Below the pieces are notes generated by a model that saw nothing but the letters and a program-made list of their open reading frames with translations, made no database searches and had not been told where the DNA came from. From contig NZ_MTLG01000055.1 of the NCBI RefSeq assembly GCF_002192695.1, positions 79,259 through 143,258 on the forward strand: a DNA stretch of 64,000 nucleotides, read 5' to 3'. Shown in pieces: positions 63,964 to 64,000 of the stretch. The position numbers and the translations under genes are program-made. Numbering within the stretch: the stretch's first letter is position 1; each line of letters opens with the position of its first letter. The DNA comes from Achromobacter xylosoxidans (lineage in GTDB: Bacteria > Pseudomonadota > Gammaproteobacteria > Burkholderiales > Burkholderiaceae_B).

Positions 63964-64000
63964 CTCGCTCCTTCGCAGTTCAGACAGTTTTGAACCGCGA

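Overview
The window is a piece of a high-GC betaproteobacterial chromosome, most likely from the Alcaligenaceae (Achromobacter/Bordetella group). This rests on the mix of TRAP and dpp-type transporters, the dnaE-linked LPS core genes followed by msbA, kdkA, an LpxO-type lipid A hydroxylase, and very GC-biased third codon positions that leave long empty antisense ORFs. No rRNA, tRNA, CRISPR array, IS element or prophage was seen. Species is inferred; nothing in the sequence names it.

Layout. 1-7107: a dipeptide/nickel-type ABC importer operon (end of the binding protein, two permeases, two ATPases) enclosing two amidohydrolases, probably for uptake and hydrolysis of an N-containing compound. 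7108-7988: an 880-bp gene-free stretch carrying two copies of a structured repeat, each starting at the stop codon of the flanking operon and pointing inward. 7989-10881: a TRAP transporter (dctM, dctQ, dctP order on the minus strand). 10985-14665: FtsX-like permease, group II truncated hemoglobin and Kdo kinase, overlapping end to end. 14809-19855: potFGHI polyamine importer, then a YffB/ArsC-like protein and a methylpurine DNA glycosylase in the same overlapping chain. 19896-31012: yrbL-like, rmuC, amidase, aidB, rpiA, phoU with a possible Pho box, a phospholipase C lacking a signal peptide, yggX and argA.

31230-39278: hrpA, a fused double-permease ABC importer with an ATPase carrying an extra C-terminal domain, and lpxO. 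39419-50641: dnaE followed without gaps by an envelope polysaccharide/LPS core cluster of four glycosyltransferases and two NodB-type deacetylases; on the opposite strand lie a cysteine-cluster protein, a YdcF protein and a heptosyltransferase-type GT9. 50739-54498: msbA and a Kef-type antiporter separated by dense palindromes. 54994-57237: a membrane diguanylate cyclase and a DUF3053 lipoprotein sharing a strong terminator. 57430-62291: a LysR regulator divergent from a TRAP transporter and a uronate dehydrogenase, a plausible hexuronate uptake and oxidation cassette. 62294-63775: RNase G. The last 225 bp hold a possible promoter reading out of the window.

The most unusual observations are the paired 3'-end repeats at 7108-7991 with compensated arm differences, an amidohydrolase without the HxH metal motif, the leaderless phospholipase C, an 18-bp perfect palindrome before the DUF3053 gene, and the two-deacetylase LPS cluster.
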